64,000 bases of DNA from a virus. Position 1 is the stretch's first letter; each line of letters opens with the position of its first letter. Made by a program: the position numbers and the translations under genes. The stretch spans positions 45,579 through 109,578 of the IMG/VR virus record IMGVR_UViG_3300009529_000001. One strand, written 5' to 3'. Below are positions 30,138 to 37,625 of the stretch, piece after piece. The notes under the pieces were generated by a model. That model was not told where the DNA came from, did no database searches, and saw only the letters and a program-made list of their open reading frames with translations.

Positions 30138-30653
30138 CTATTCAGTGTAAACATAAGGATCTTTGGTCATCTCATACAAAGTATTTTCTATATTATACTT
30201 TTGTTCTTGAAGAGCTAATAGTTCTCTTTCTGTAAGACTTTTATTACTTGACTTTTCTTCGACAGGAAGTTCTAATAATTTTTCGATTTGTTTCAATCTA
30301 TAATGTAGTCTATCAAATTCTTGAGTTTTTTCATGGAGTTTTTTAGCATGTTCTTCTTTGGGAAGATATTTATAGACTCTTTTGAATTTTTGTACACCAT
30401 TTAGTTCTCCCAATGATACACAATATTCTTCAGGATCTAATTCAAAAACGGCTTGTGGAATATTTACATCAGTTGCTATTGTAGATTTAACTGTAAACAT
30501 ATCAGGATCCCGTAAAGGTATAGCAACATGGACATTTGGTGAATCAAACAATGGTTTATCGACACATAAACCTAGTATAACTTTTCTAATATCTATGGAC
30601 ATAAGTTTTTCCCAAAAATATTTTCCCATTGTCTGTTCTACCATTGACTTCAC
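30138..30653 (-). CDS. Hypothetical protein, 171 aa, start possibly frameshifted
   Basis: The body (KYFWEKLMSIDIRKVILGLCVDKP...HVAIPLRDPDMFTVKSTIATDVNIPQAVFELDPEEYCVSLGEL) ends in charged helices. The ORF starts at GTG 30653 far from a ribosome site. A GGAGGGG site and an ATG lie just upstream but in another frame (MAIKICEV). Removing one A from the AAAA before TTT would join MAIKF to the long frame. So this may be a start-proximal indel or sequence error. Not recognised. Confidence 0.45.
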   Translation of the reverse strand: MKSMVEQTMGKYFWEKLMSIDIRKVILGLCVDKPLFDSPNVHVAIPLRDPDMFTVKSTIATDVNIPQAVFELDPEEYCVSLGELNGVQKFKRVYKYLPKEEHAKKLHEKTQEFDRLHYRLKQIEKLLELPVEEKSSNKSLTERELLALQEQKYNIENTLYEMTKDPYVYTE

Positions 30654-30680
30654 AAATTTTGATAGCCATCTTCCCCTCCG

Positions 30681-31193
30681 CTATTTCCAATGAACAAGCC
30701 TAGTATCCAGCCACGCTATTATTTCTTCCCTCGGAACTTTTGATCCGATTGGATATCTCTCTTGCGCCTCGTCGAGCAGGCGAGTAAAAACGTCTCGCTT
30801 TAGGTGTTTGTTCTCGGCCTCAAGCCCAGAAACTACTATCCTGACGGCATCCAGCGGCATTCCGTATTCCTCGGGAAGTGCGGGACATTTCTCCCGGAGG
30901 TACTTTTCGATAGCTTTGTTTGAATCTACGGCCACGCTCTGCCACGCCTCAAGCTCGGCGATGCGCAGGCTCCGCTCAAAGGCTGACGTGTCGGCCTCGG
31001 TAAGCCGACTGCGCTCGGCGCGGATAAGCTCGACGACAGCCTCGACCGCACCCTGTCCCGGTTCGCCATCGTCATCCCACTGACGCCAGAATTCCCTCGC
31101 CCTCTCTTCCGCGTCGTCAGCTTGTTTCCTATGTGCAGGACATGTACGAGCGTCGCCAGTGCAATTTGGATCTTTTCTTGCTGGATCAATCAT
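30681..31193 (-). CDS. Hypothetical GC-rich acidic protein, 170 aa
   Basis: The codons (GCG, CGC, GAG, CTC) differ sharply from the AT-rich neighbours. The protein MIDPARKDPNCTGDARTC, then a long Glu/Ala/Arg helix (AEERAREFWRQWDDDGEPGQG..., AVEAVVELIRAERSRL) and EIIAWLDTRLVHWK. Not recognised. The composition suggests transfer from a GC-rich phage or host. Confidence 0.55.
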   Translation of the reverse strand: MIDPARKDPNCTGDARTCPAHRKQADDAEERAREFWRQWDDDGEPGQGAVEAVVELIRAERSRLTEADTSAFERSLRIAELEAWQSVAVDSNKAIEKYLREKCPALPEEYGMPLDAVRIVVSGLEAENKHLKRDVFTRLLDEAQERYPIGSKVPREEIIAWLDTRLVHWK

Positions 31194-31375
31194 GGCCTTA
31201 ATTCCTTAGGAAGAGGACCGATATAACCTTTTGTAAAGATCCATTTTGTGGACCATTCTTCACCATCTTCACTAGATTCCACAATAACAATACGATTGAG
31301 TTTTCGCATTTTTTCCGAAAACTTTTTAATATCTTCAGGAAGCGGATATTCAGGTGGAAGATTTAGATACTCCAT
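31190..31375 (-). CDS. Hypothetical protein, 61 aa
   Basis: First gene of the leftward operon, with AAGGAGAT 8 bases upstream of its start. MEYLNLPPEYPLPEDIKKFSEKMRKL, then EDGEEWSTKWIFTKG. Overlaps the next gene by 4 bases. Not recognised. Confidence 0.5.
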   Translation of the reverse strand: MEYLNLPPEYPLPEDIKKFSEKMRKLNRIVIVESSEDGEEWSTKWIFTKGYIGPLPKELRP

Positions 31376-31399
31376 TGTATATCTCCTTAAAGAATAAAT

Positions 31400-31541
31400 G
31401 CCCTGATGGTCACGTTACATTTTAAAGATGCTCAGGGCCGGACACCCCTGGAGACAATGTGCATCCATTTGCGCCCACTTCTTTCTGTCATCTGGATGCA
31501 AACGCACGTGACCTCCACGCCAATGGCGAAAATGACAGAAA
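31400..31541 (-). ncRNA. Structured leader with interleaved inverted repeats
   Basis: On the minus strand this is the 5' leader of the 31375 gene, starting about 100 bases after the leftward promoter. Four perfect pairings are visible: GCCCTGA 31400-31406 with 31432-31438; GGTCACGT 31408-31415 with 31506-31513; TGCATCCA 31460-31467 with 31493-31500; TTTCTGTCAT 31482-31491 with 31532-31541. The last two cross one another, as in a pseudoknot. Small ORFs of 23 and 19 codons also fit here (minus strand, ATGA-coupled). A regulatory RNA or leader peptide is possible; no known riboswitch family recognised. Confidence 0.45.
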
Positions 31542-31641
31542 ATACGTTATAGCTACCATACTTACCCCTACCTCACTTGTTTTTGATCGTCCTCTGTCTA
31601 TCTGAGCGATCCATTTTTAAGCCCTTACTGTTACTATAGTT

Positions 31642-31670
31642 AATATAACATCCATGGGTTCAAATAGCAA
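31642..31670 (-). promoter_or_regulatory. Leftward promoter for 29027-31375
   Basis: On the minus strand TTGCTA (31665-31670), exactly 17 bases, TATATT (31642-31647). It lies between the NADAR gene and the leader region. Confidence 0.65.
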
Positions 31671-31692
31671 ATCCTATTAAAAATTAATTGAT

Positions 31693-32136
31693 TTATCTAT
31701 TTTGCAATTCTTTTCTTACTTGCATAAGAATTTTGCCTAGTTTATTTTTTCCTACCCATTTACCATCAGCTCTACATTTTCCCCAATATTCATCACCCCA
31801 ACGATTTCCTTCAATAAGTTTTGCATTTCCAGTATCAATGAGTTTTTTAGCTAAATCGGAATTTTGGAAAAACTTTGCTTTAACTGTTTTATACATGATT
31901 TTATCTTTAACATCATCCCAATCTTTGCGTAATTTAAGTTTTTTTCCTAAACGTTTTGCTTGGATAAAATTTTCACACTTACGAATTTCTTTACGAAGTT
32001 TTTTCTTTTTAGTTTTATGAGCTTGATAGTAATGTTCAACAGAACGCCATTTTTTTTCAGCAATTATAAATGACGCCATATAAAAATTACTAAGGAATCC
32101 ATAACCTCTTCTAAAAGAAAAAATCTTTTTAGCCAT
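31693..32136 (-). CDS. NADAR-domain protein (DUF1768, YbiA/RibX type)
   Basis: The 147-aa protein is a complete NADAR domain: FRRGYGFLSNFYMA (about 7-20), WRSVEHYYQAHK (about 30-41), then KDKIMYKTVKAKFFQNSDL and NRWGDEYWG near the C-terminus. NADAR enzymes hydrolyse N-glycosidic bonds of ADP-ribose- or riboflavin-related compounds. Phage NADAR proteins are reported to counter host DarT-type ADP-ribosylation. Here it is an accessory gene of a leftward cluster. A counter-defence role is inference from family knowledge. Confidence 0.82.
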   Translation of the reverse strand: MAKKIFSFRRGYGFLSNFYMASFIIAEKKWRSVEHYYQAHKTKKKKLRKEIRKCENFIQAKRLGKKLKLRKDWDDVKDKIMYKTVKAKFFQNSDLAKKLIDTGNAKLIEGNRWGDEYWGKCRADGKWVGKNKLGKILMQVRKELQNR

Positions 32137-32344
32137 TAGATATTACCTTTTCTATAATTTCTGTAGAAGTATCATTCTCCCAATGGAGAATCAATAAATT
32201 ATCTATTTTCTTTTTAGGATTTTTTAATCTAATAGCATTTTTGAAAATTTTATCAATTATCAAAATATCGCCAGAATGAGCAAAATCTCCTATTCTGTAT
32301 TTTGCTTTGACTCTATCACCAACTTTTATATTAATAGATTTCAT
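32129..32344 (-). CDS. Hypothetical small protein with SH3-like pattern, 71 aa
   Basis: MKSINIKVGDRVKAKYRIGDFAHSGDILIIDKIFKNAIRL has the VGDxVxAK beta-barrel pattern of KOW/SH3-like domains. The rest is a short helix. It overlaps NADAR by 8 bases and its upstream neighbour by 4, in the same operon. Confidence 0.5.
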   Translation of the reverse strand: MKSINIKVGDRVKAKYRIGDFAHSGDILIIDKIFKNAIRLKNPKKKIDNLLILHWENDTSTEIIEKVISNG

Positions 32345-32526
32345 TTGAGTATTTCTAATGCAATTTGTTCGATAAGATCTTCGTTTGAAATTTTGCCGAA
32401 TTTTTCGAGATCAAGAACAATACGTTTAGGATGCATACCTATGACAAAACGTTGTGCGTGAAGTTCTTCGCTCCATGAAATATTGTGTTTTTCACAATAT
32501 TTTTTGATTATTGTAGGATTAGCCAT
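32341..32526 (-). CDS. Hypothetical protein, 61 aa
   Basis: First gene of the leftward NADAR operon, with AGGAGGAAAAC before the ATG at 32526. MANPTIIKKYCEKHNISWSEELHAQRF, then helices (LDLEKFGKISNEDLIEQIALE). Not recognised. Confidence 0.5.
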   Translation of the reverse strand: MANPTIIKKYCEKHNISWSEELHAQRFVIGMHPKRIVLDLEKFGKISNEDLIEQIALEILK

Positions 32527-32552
32527 GTTTTCCTCCTATGTTTGTTGTACTT

Positions 32553-32581
32553 ATAATACCATTAAAAAGCCATCAAGTAAA
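32553..32581 (-). promoter_or_regulatory. Leftward promoter for the NADAR operon
   Basis: On the minus strand TTTACT (32576-32581), exactly 17 bases, TATTAT (32553-32558). It lies in the divergent gap before the rightward glycosyltransferase gene at 32617. Confidence 0.65.
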
Positions 32582-32616
32582 GGGTAAAGGATATTCCTTT
32601 TGCGTTATTCAGAATT

Positions 32617-33315
32617 ATGAAATTTTCTATTTTAATGGCAAATTATAATGGTGCAGAATTTATTGAACAAGCGATACAGTCTGTTTTAAATCAAACTTAT
32701 AAGAATTGGGAATTAATAATTGTTGACGATGCATCGACAGATGGTTCTATTGATATTATATCCAAAATAAAAGATTCAAGAATTTTATTAATTAAACGTG
32801 ATACAAATTATGGTTATGGAAGAAGTTTACAGATTGCGGCTGCAAATGTAACAGGTGATATAATCGGGATATTAGACAGTGATGATGCTTTAAGATTTGA
32901 TACTTTGAAAATAATGAAAAAAGCTTATGAAGAGAATCTTGACTGTGGATTAATTTATAGTCAACATTTTGTGTGCGATGAAAATCTTGACATAATATCC
33001 AGAGAAGGCAAATGCGGAGAATTACCTGAAAATATGACTTATCTGGATGTTTTGCAAGATAAATCTCAAAGAACAAGAGTTAGCCATTTTAAAACATTTA
33101 GAAAATCTGTTTACAGAAAGACTGAAGGATTTACAGATCATAGAAGGGCAGTTGATAAAGATATTATTTTGAAACTTGAAGAAGTTACCAAATTAGAATT
33201 TATAGATCTTTGTTTATATTATTATCGGAAACATTCTAAAGGAATTTCTATAAATCCAAGTTCTATTTATAATCAATTTGCAATAGATGATGCTAAAGAA
33301 AGACGTGGTCTATGA
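32617..33315 (+). CDS. Family 2 glycosyltransferase
   Basis: FSILMANYNGAEFIEQAIQSVLNQTYKNWELIIVDDASTDGS is the classic GT2 nucleotide-binding start. The DSD metal motif is GILDSDD (about 86-92). 232 aa, about GT2 catalytic-domain size, with no membrane segment. It opens the carbohydrate island and overlaps the next gene by 4 bases. Donor and acceptor cannot be read. Confidence 0.88.
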   Translation: MKFSILMANYNGAEFIEQAIQSVLNQTYKNWELIIVDDASTDGSIDIISKIKDSRILLIKRDTNYGYGRSLQIAAANVTGDIIGILDSDDALRFDTLKIMKKAYEENLDCGLIYSQHFVCDENLDIISREGKCGELPENMTYLDVLQDKSQRTRVSHFKTFRKSVYRKTEGFTDHRRAVDKDIILKLEEVTKLEFIDLCLYYYRKHSKGISINPSSIYNQFAIDDAKERRGL

Positions 33316-34250
33316 AAGTTCTTTTTCCTCCTTTAAAACGCTGGTCTGAAATTAAGACAGGAAAAGGATTTTTTCTGCATAGATTAGTGCAGGCTATAAC
33401 TGACTTTGATATTAAATTTGTAGATAATATCAAAGAAGCTGATTTGGTTTTTTCTCTGTTTAAATCTCATCCACAAGGTTATGGTCCTAAAACTATAGCT
33501 AGAATAGATGGTATGTATTATGAACAAGAAAAAGATCCAAGAAATAAATCAATAGGAAAACATCTTGAGAAATGCGATGGGATTATTTATCAAAGTAATT
33601 TTTCTAGAAAATGCTCTGAAAGATTTTTAAAAAAATACTTTAATTTTAAGAACAGTGTCAAAGAAACTGTTATATTAAATGGATGCGATATATCTTTTTA
33701 TGATAAAATAAAACCAAGGAAAAGCAAATTTGGATATAATATATTTTGTTCTTCTCGTTGGAGAAAAGGGAAAAGATTAAAAGAAATAATAGAATTAGTT
33801 TTAAGTCTTCCTAATACTGCTTTATGGATTGCTGGAGAACCTGATTGCAGAATAAAAAATAAACGTATTAAATATTTTGGAAGAATGACACAAGAAAAAA
33901 TGTCAGAAATTATAAAGATGTGTGACGCATGTATCCATCTTTGTTCACATGATTCTTGTCCCAATGGAATAGTAGAAGCAATAGGTGCCGGTACTCCTGT
34001 TTTGTGTTTGAATAATGGCGGTACTCCTGAAATTGTTGGGGAAAATGGTGTAATTTCTAAAGCAGAAATTCCATATAATTTTGAACCTTGCGATGTTCAA
34101 AATCTTCCAAAGCCTAATATGGATGTATTAAAAAAAGACTTGATAGAATTATTATTAAATGTTCCAATAAAGATAGATAGATATTCTGTAGACATAAAGA
34201 AAACTGCAAAACAGTATTATGATTTTTTCTTGGAGGTTTTGAATGCCTAA
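33312..34250 (+). CDS. Glycosyltransferase, GT-B fold (GT4-like)
   Basis: The C-terminal half (FGRMTQEKMSEIIKMCDACIHLC, PNGIVEAIGAGTPVLCLNNGGTPEIVGENG) is the retaining GT4 donor site, with the second Glu of the EX7E-like motif in VEAIGAG. The N-terminal half is shorter than in bacterial GT4 enzymes. 4-base ATGA overlap with the preceding GT and 8-base overlap with the FkbM gene suggest coordinated synthesis of a surface or DNA sugar. Confidence 0.82.
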   Translation: MKVLFPPLKRWSEIKTGKGFFLHRLVQAITDFDIKFVDNIKEADLVFSLFKSHPQGYGPKTIARIDGMYYEQEKDPRNKSIGKHLEKCDGIIYQSNFSRKCSERFLKKYFNFKNSVKETVILNGCDISFYDKIKPRKSKFGYNIFCSSRWRKGKRLKEIIELVLSLPNTALWIAGEPDCRIKNKRIKYFGRMTQEKMSEIIKMCDACIHLCSHDSCPNGIVEAIGAGTPVLCLNNGGTPEIVGENGVISKAEIPYNFEPCDVQNLPKPNMDVLKKDLIELLLNVPIKIDRYSVDIKKTAKQYYDFFLEVLNA

Positions 34251-34818
34251 AGTTTTAATTGATTGTGGAGCACATAATGGTAATATCCTTGAATTGCTTA
34301 TAGAAAAACTTGGACCTTTTGATAGAATATATGCTTTTGAATGCAATCCGGAATTTAAGAAGTATCCTCCCAATGTAACTTATATGCAAGCCGCTGTATG
34401 GACTAAAAATGGAGAAATAGATTTTTATCTTTCTCCATTAGGAACAAAACCTTCTTCTTTATTAAAAGAAAAAACTACTGGAAAATTAGATATTGAACAT
34501 CCTATAAAAGTTCGATGTATTGACTTTAGTCAATGGTTGAAAAATACAATTACAAAATATGATCATGTAACTATGAAAATGAATATTGAAGGTGCGGAGT
34601 ATGATGTACTTGAAAAATTGATAAAAGATGAAACTATAAAATTGATTGATGCTCTTTATGTTTCTTTCCATAGATCAAAATTGGATTTACCTGATCTTTT
34701 AAAACGAGAAAACAGTATTAAGACAGCATTGACATTCAGGAATATATCTATTTCGGATTGGGGAGATCTTTTAAGAGGATGGATTCGTGAACGAAAAACT
34801 AAAAAAGCAAATTCTTAA
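34243..34818 (+). CDS. FkbM-family methyltransferase
   Basis: VLIDCGAHNGNILELLI, IYAFECNPEFKKY and VTMKMNIEGAEYDVLEKLI are motifs of FkbM-type S-adenosylmethionine methyltransferases. These usually O-methylate sugars or polyketides. 191 aa. Between glycosyltransferases, methylation of a hydroxyl of the transferred sugar is the simplest reading. Confidence 0.85.
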   Translation: MPKVLIDCGAHNGNILELLIEKLGPFDRIYAFECNPEFKKYPPNVTYMQAAVWTKNGEIDFYLSPLGTKPSSLLKEKTTGKLDIEHPIKVRCIDFSQWLKNTITKYDHVTMKMNIEGAEYDVLEKLIKDETIKLIDALYVSFHRSKLDLPDLLKRENSIKTALTFRNISISDWGDLLRGWIRERKTKKANS

Positions 34819-35386
34819 GAATACACAGTGGCCCATCGGTAAGCGTGATAAACAATATCAATCCATTGAAGAAATGTCTGGGATTAGAGATATGGAACAT
34901 AGATATGGAATTATGCGTTTACCAAGAGATTTTGGAAATAAAAATGTTTTGGATTTAGGATGTAATTTAGGCACAGTTTGCGTTTATTCTAAAAAAGCTA
35001 ACGCTAATAGAGTTGTTGGAATTGATTATAAAACAAAAACTATTGATACTGCAAAAGATTATGTTTTGGAGTTAGGATTAGCTATAGGTTATTATACATT
35101 TGATATTAATCAAGGATTAGAAGAATTAAAGGATCTTATTGGTGATGAAAAATTTCATTATGTGTTTGCTCTTTCTATATGGAATCATGTTGAACATAAA
35201 AAAATATTTGAAATTATCAATTATTTTTGTAAAGAATTTTGTTGGTTTGAAGGTCATGCAAAAGATGATTCTGCGACAATGCATAAAATCCTCAAGGATA
35301 ATCTTGACCACAAAATGGTTGAATTTCTTGGATTTACTACGGATAGAAATCAAAGACCAAATTTTTTGATAGAGAAAGTATTTTAA
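34787..35386 (+). CDS. Class I SAM-dependent methyltransferase
   Basis: NKNVLDLGCNLGTVCVYSKKANANRVVGIDYKTKTIDTAKDY contains SAM motif I (DLGCNLG) and the acidic end of motif II (GIDY). GTG start at 34787 after AGAGGA, overlapping the FkbM gene by 32 bases. 199 aa. The C-terminal KDDSATMHKILKDNLD is not diagnostic. Substrate unknown; sugar methylation fits the neighbours. Confidence 0.8.
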   Translation: MNEKLKKQILKNTQWPIGKRDKQYQSIEEMSGIRDMEHRYGIMRLPRDFGNKNVLDLGCNLGTVCVYSKKANANRVVGIDYKTKTIDTAKDYVLELGLAIGYYTFDINQGLEELKDLIGDEKFHYVFALSIWNHVEHKKIFEIINYFCKEFCWFEGHAKDDSATMHKILKDNLDHKMVEFLGFTTDRNQRPNFLIEKVF

Positions 35387-35910
35387 TGAAATCTTTTGTT
35401 TTAGATGTTATAGATAGAAAAAATATAAAAATAGATGATATAGTTTATAATGATCTTTGCATAGGGAAATGGTCCGTATACTTACAGTATGGGAAACATG
35501 GTTATAAATTTTTTCTTTATCCTTTAAAGCAAGATGGAAAATGTATTTTTGATATAGATTTACTTGAGACATGTTCTCTAAAAAAGATTGAAGAATTGGC
35601 AGAGATTTATGAGATATTATCAAGTTACAATTTAGCTCCTAAATTGAAAGAAATATTTTCTTTTTCTTTTAGAAACAAAAAAGGATATGGATTAAAAGTC
35701 GAACACATTATTCTAAATGAAAAAGTTTTATCATGGAAAGCAAAGGGTGATTATCTGAAATATTTACGAGACATTTGTATAAAACATAAAATTGTAAGAT
35801 GGGGAACCATCGAAAATCTTATATGGGAATCGAGCAAATCAGGAAATTACATTTACAGTGAAAACGGATTTAAAGTTGTAGATATTGATCCAAGATGGGA
35901 GATAAAATGA
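35386..35910 (+). CDS. Kinase-like protein, partial fold
   Basis: The C-terminus NYIYSENGFKVVDIDPRW resembles the Asn/Asp metal-binding end of lipopolysaccharide-kinase-like proteins (DxxNI...IYSENGFKVVDID). The N-terminal half (WSVYLQYGKHGYKFFLYPLKQDGKC) could be the ATP-binding lobe. At 174 aa it is short and the catalytic His/Asp is not clear. Coupled by one base to its upstream neighbour and by ATGA to the HAD gene. A sugar kinase role is an inference from context. Confidence 0.45.
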   Translation: MKSFVLDVIDRKNIKIDDIVYNDLCIGKWSVYLQYGKHGYKFFLYPLKQDGKCIFDIDLLETCSLKKIEELAEIYEILSSYNLAPKLKEIFSFSFRNKKGYGLKVEHIILNEKVLSWKAKGDYLKYLRDICIKHKIVRWGTIENLIWESSKSGNYIYSENGFKVVDIDPRWEIK

Positions 35911-36275
35911 CTGATTACGCTAAAGAGATTAAAACAATTTTTTGTGATATTGATGGTGTAATTTTTAAACATTGTGGAGATTTGACTATTACTTATGATC
36001 AAGGCGGAAAACTTTTACTCGGAGTTACAGACAAATTTAAAGAATGGGCTTTTAAAGGATATAAGATTATTCTTATAACGGGTAGACCTGAAAGTATGCG
36101 AGAATTTACTAAAAAACAATTAGAAAACGCAGGATTATTTTATGATCAACTTATTATGGGATTACCACGTGGGGAACGTGTTGTAATTAATGATCGAAAA
36201 CCAAATTCACATATTCCAACTACAAAAGCAATTGATTTAGAACGTAATAAAGGATTAGAAAATGTTGACATCTAA
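35907..36275 (+). CDS. HAD-like phosphatase
   Basis: TIFCDIDGVIFKHCG holds the nucleophile Asp and the DxD. ILITGRPESMREFT is motif II and VINDRKPNSHI motif IV. ATG 35907 overlaps the previous stop (ATGA); ATG 35895 is in frame but inside the previous gene. 122 aa, small cap-less type. In the sugar-activation module it probably removes a phosphate from a sugar phosphate. Confidence 0.78.
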   Translation: MTDYAKEIKTIFCDIDGVIFKHCGDLTITYDQGGKLLLGVTDKFKEWAFKGYKIILITGRPESMREFTKKQLENAGLFYDQLIMGLPRGERVVINDRKPNSHIPTTKAIDLERNKGLENVDI

Positions 36276-37284
36276 ACTAGCATTTGGACCGATGAGTGAA
36301 GAAATTATCGAAGCTGTTTACAGATATTCTTCTAGTAAATACTCCAGTAAAACACTAGTTCAATTGATGCTTATTGCTTCTAGAAATCAAGTTGATTATG
36401 ATCATGGTTATGTATTTAAAACAAAAGAATATGCAACTTTTTTGGATAAAATGTATAAGCGTTATCCTGAAGCTGATATAAAAATTTGTCGAGATCATTG
36501 TGGTCTTGGATTTTCTAAAAGAAAAGATGATGATTTAAAATCTGTTTTTAAAACAATCGAAAATGATATTGAAAATGGCTTTGATCTTATTCACATAGAT
36601 TTGTGTCATTTAGATGCTAGCCTTAAAAGAAAACTATGTTGTTCTAAAAAACTTATGACTTTTGCTAAAGATTTAAATAAAAATATTTTGTTTGAAGTTG
36701 GAACAGACGAAAATATTGGAATTCCTGAAAATAATCCTAAAAAAATTATTGAAAATATTAATTATTTTTTGGATTCTGTTAATCTTGAATTTTATGTAGC
36801 GCAAACTGGAAGTCTTATTAAAGAAATGTACAATGTAGGAACTTTTGTAAAATATCTTGTAAAAGATATATCGGATGTTTTACATAATAAAGGAATAAAA
36901 CTTAAAGAACATAATGCTGATTATTTGTGTAAAGAAAATATTCAGGAAAGAATTGATTCAAATGTAGATGCATTAAATATAGCTCCTCAACTTGGAGTTA
37001 TTCAAACAAATTGTGTTTTAGCTCAATGTCAGATATATGGGATTGAATATAGAGATTTTTTATATATAGTGCATCAAGGAAGACGATGGGAAAAATGGAC
37101 TTCTGAAAAAGAAAATTTATATTTTCAAACTATTCTTGCTGGACACTATCACTATAAATCCCCCGAGTATCAGAAAATTATAACAGCGTTAAACAAATAT
37201 GTCGATATAAAAGAAATAATTATCGGACAAGTTACGGATTGCATTAGACATTACGATTCTTGCTTTAGGGGAGTAAACGAATGA
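36262..37284 (+). CDS. TIM-barrel protein, tagatose-bisphosphate aldolase accessory-like
   Basis: 340 aa. FEVGTDENIG is near the conserved FExGTE pattern of GatZ/KbaZ (class II aldolase non-catalytic) proteins, and IKICRDHCGLGF, FDLIHIDLCHLD and ALNIAPQLGVIQT are TIM-barrel strand ends. I therefore call it aldolase-like. It could be the enzyme that makes or cleaves the sugar phosphate used by this module. Not all active residues are certain from reading. Confidence 0.6.
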   Translation: MLTSKLAFGPMSEEIIEAVYRYSSSKYSSKTLVQLMLIASRNQVDYDHGYVFKTKEYATFLDKMYKRYPEADIKICRDHCGLGFSKRKDDDLKSVFKTIENDIENGFDLIHIDLCHLDASLKRKLCCSKKLMTFAKDLNKNILFEVGTDENIGIPENNPKKIIENINYFLDSVNLEFYVAQTGSLIKEMYNVGTFVKYLVKDISDVLHNKGIKLKEHNADYLCKENIQERIDSNVDALNIAPQLGVIQTNCVLAQCQIYGIEYRDFLYIVHQGRRWEKWTSEKENLYFQTILAGHYHYKSPEYQKIITALNKYVDIKEIIIGQVTDCIRHYDSCFRGVNE

Positions 37285-37625
37285 CTGTAATAGATAAACC
37301 TTGGGGAACTGAAGAAATTCTAGAATCTAATGATAAGTATGTAGTTAAACGAATCTACATGGAAATAGGAAAAAAATGTAGTCTTCAATATCACGAAAGA
37401 AAGAAAGAAACAATATTTGTCTTAGTTGGTTCTTTAGAAGTAGATATAGGCGAATCTGTTAATAATCTAAAAACTATTATAGTAAATACAGCAGATGGTT
37501 TGACATTAGATCCTGGAGATATCCATAGAATGAAAGCTGTAGAAGAAGATTGTATTTATCTGGAGATGTCTACTCCAGAACTTGACGATGTTATAAGATT
37601 AGAGGATGATTATGGAAGAGTATAA
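37281..37625 (+). CDS. Cupin-domain protein, phosphomannose-isomerase type II-like
   Basis: DKPWGTEEILESNDKYVVKRI is the usual start of type II phosphomannose isomerase cupins, with the metal site in SLQYHERKKETIFVLVG and LDPGDIHRMKA. 114 aa, only the cupin. Overlaps its neighbours by 4 and 14 bases. It probably isomerises or epimerises a phosphorylated sugar in the activation pathway. Confidence 0.75.
   Translation: MTVIDKPWGTEEILESNDKYVVKRIYMEIGKKCSLQYHERKKETIFVLVGSLEVDIGESVNNLKTIIVNTADGLTLDPGDIHRMKAVEEDCIYLEMSTPELDDVIRLEDDYGRV

Noticed and set aside
31460-31541. tRNA or known riboswitch in the 31.4-31.6 kb leader
   Set aside because: No tRNA T-arm/acceptor pattern and no B12-box or other family motif was visible; kept only as an unnamed structured leader.
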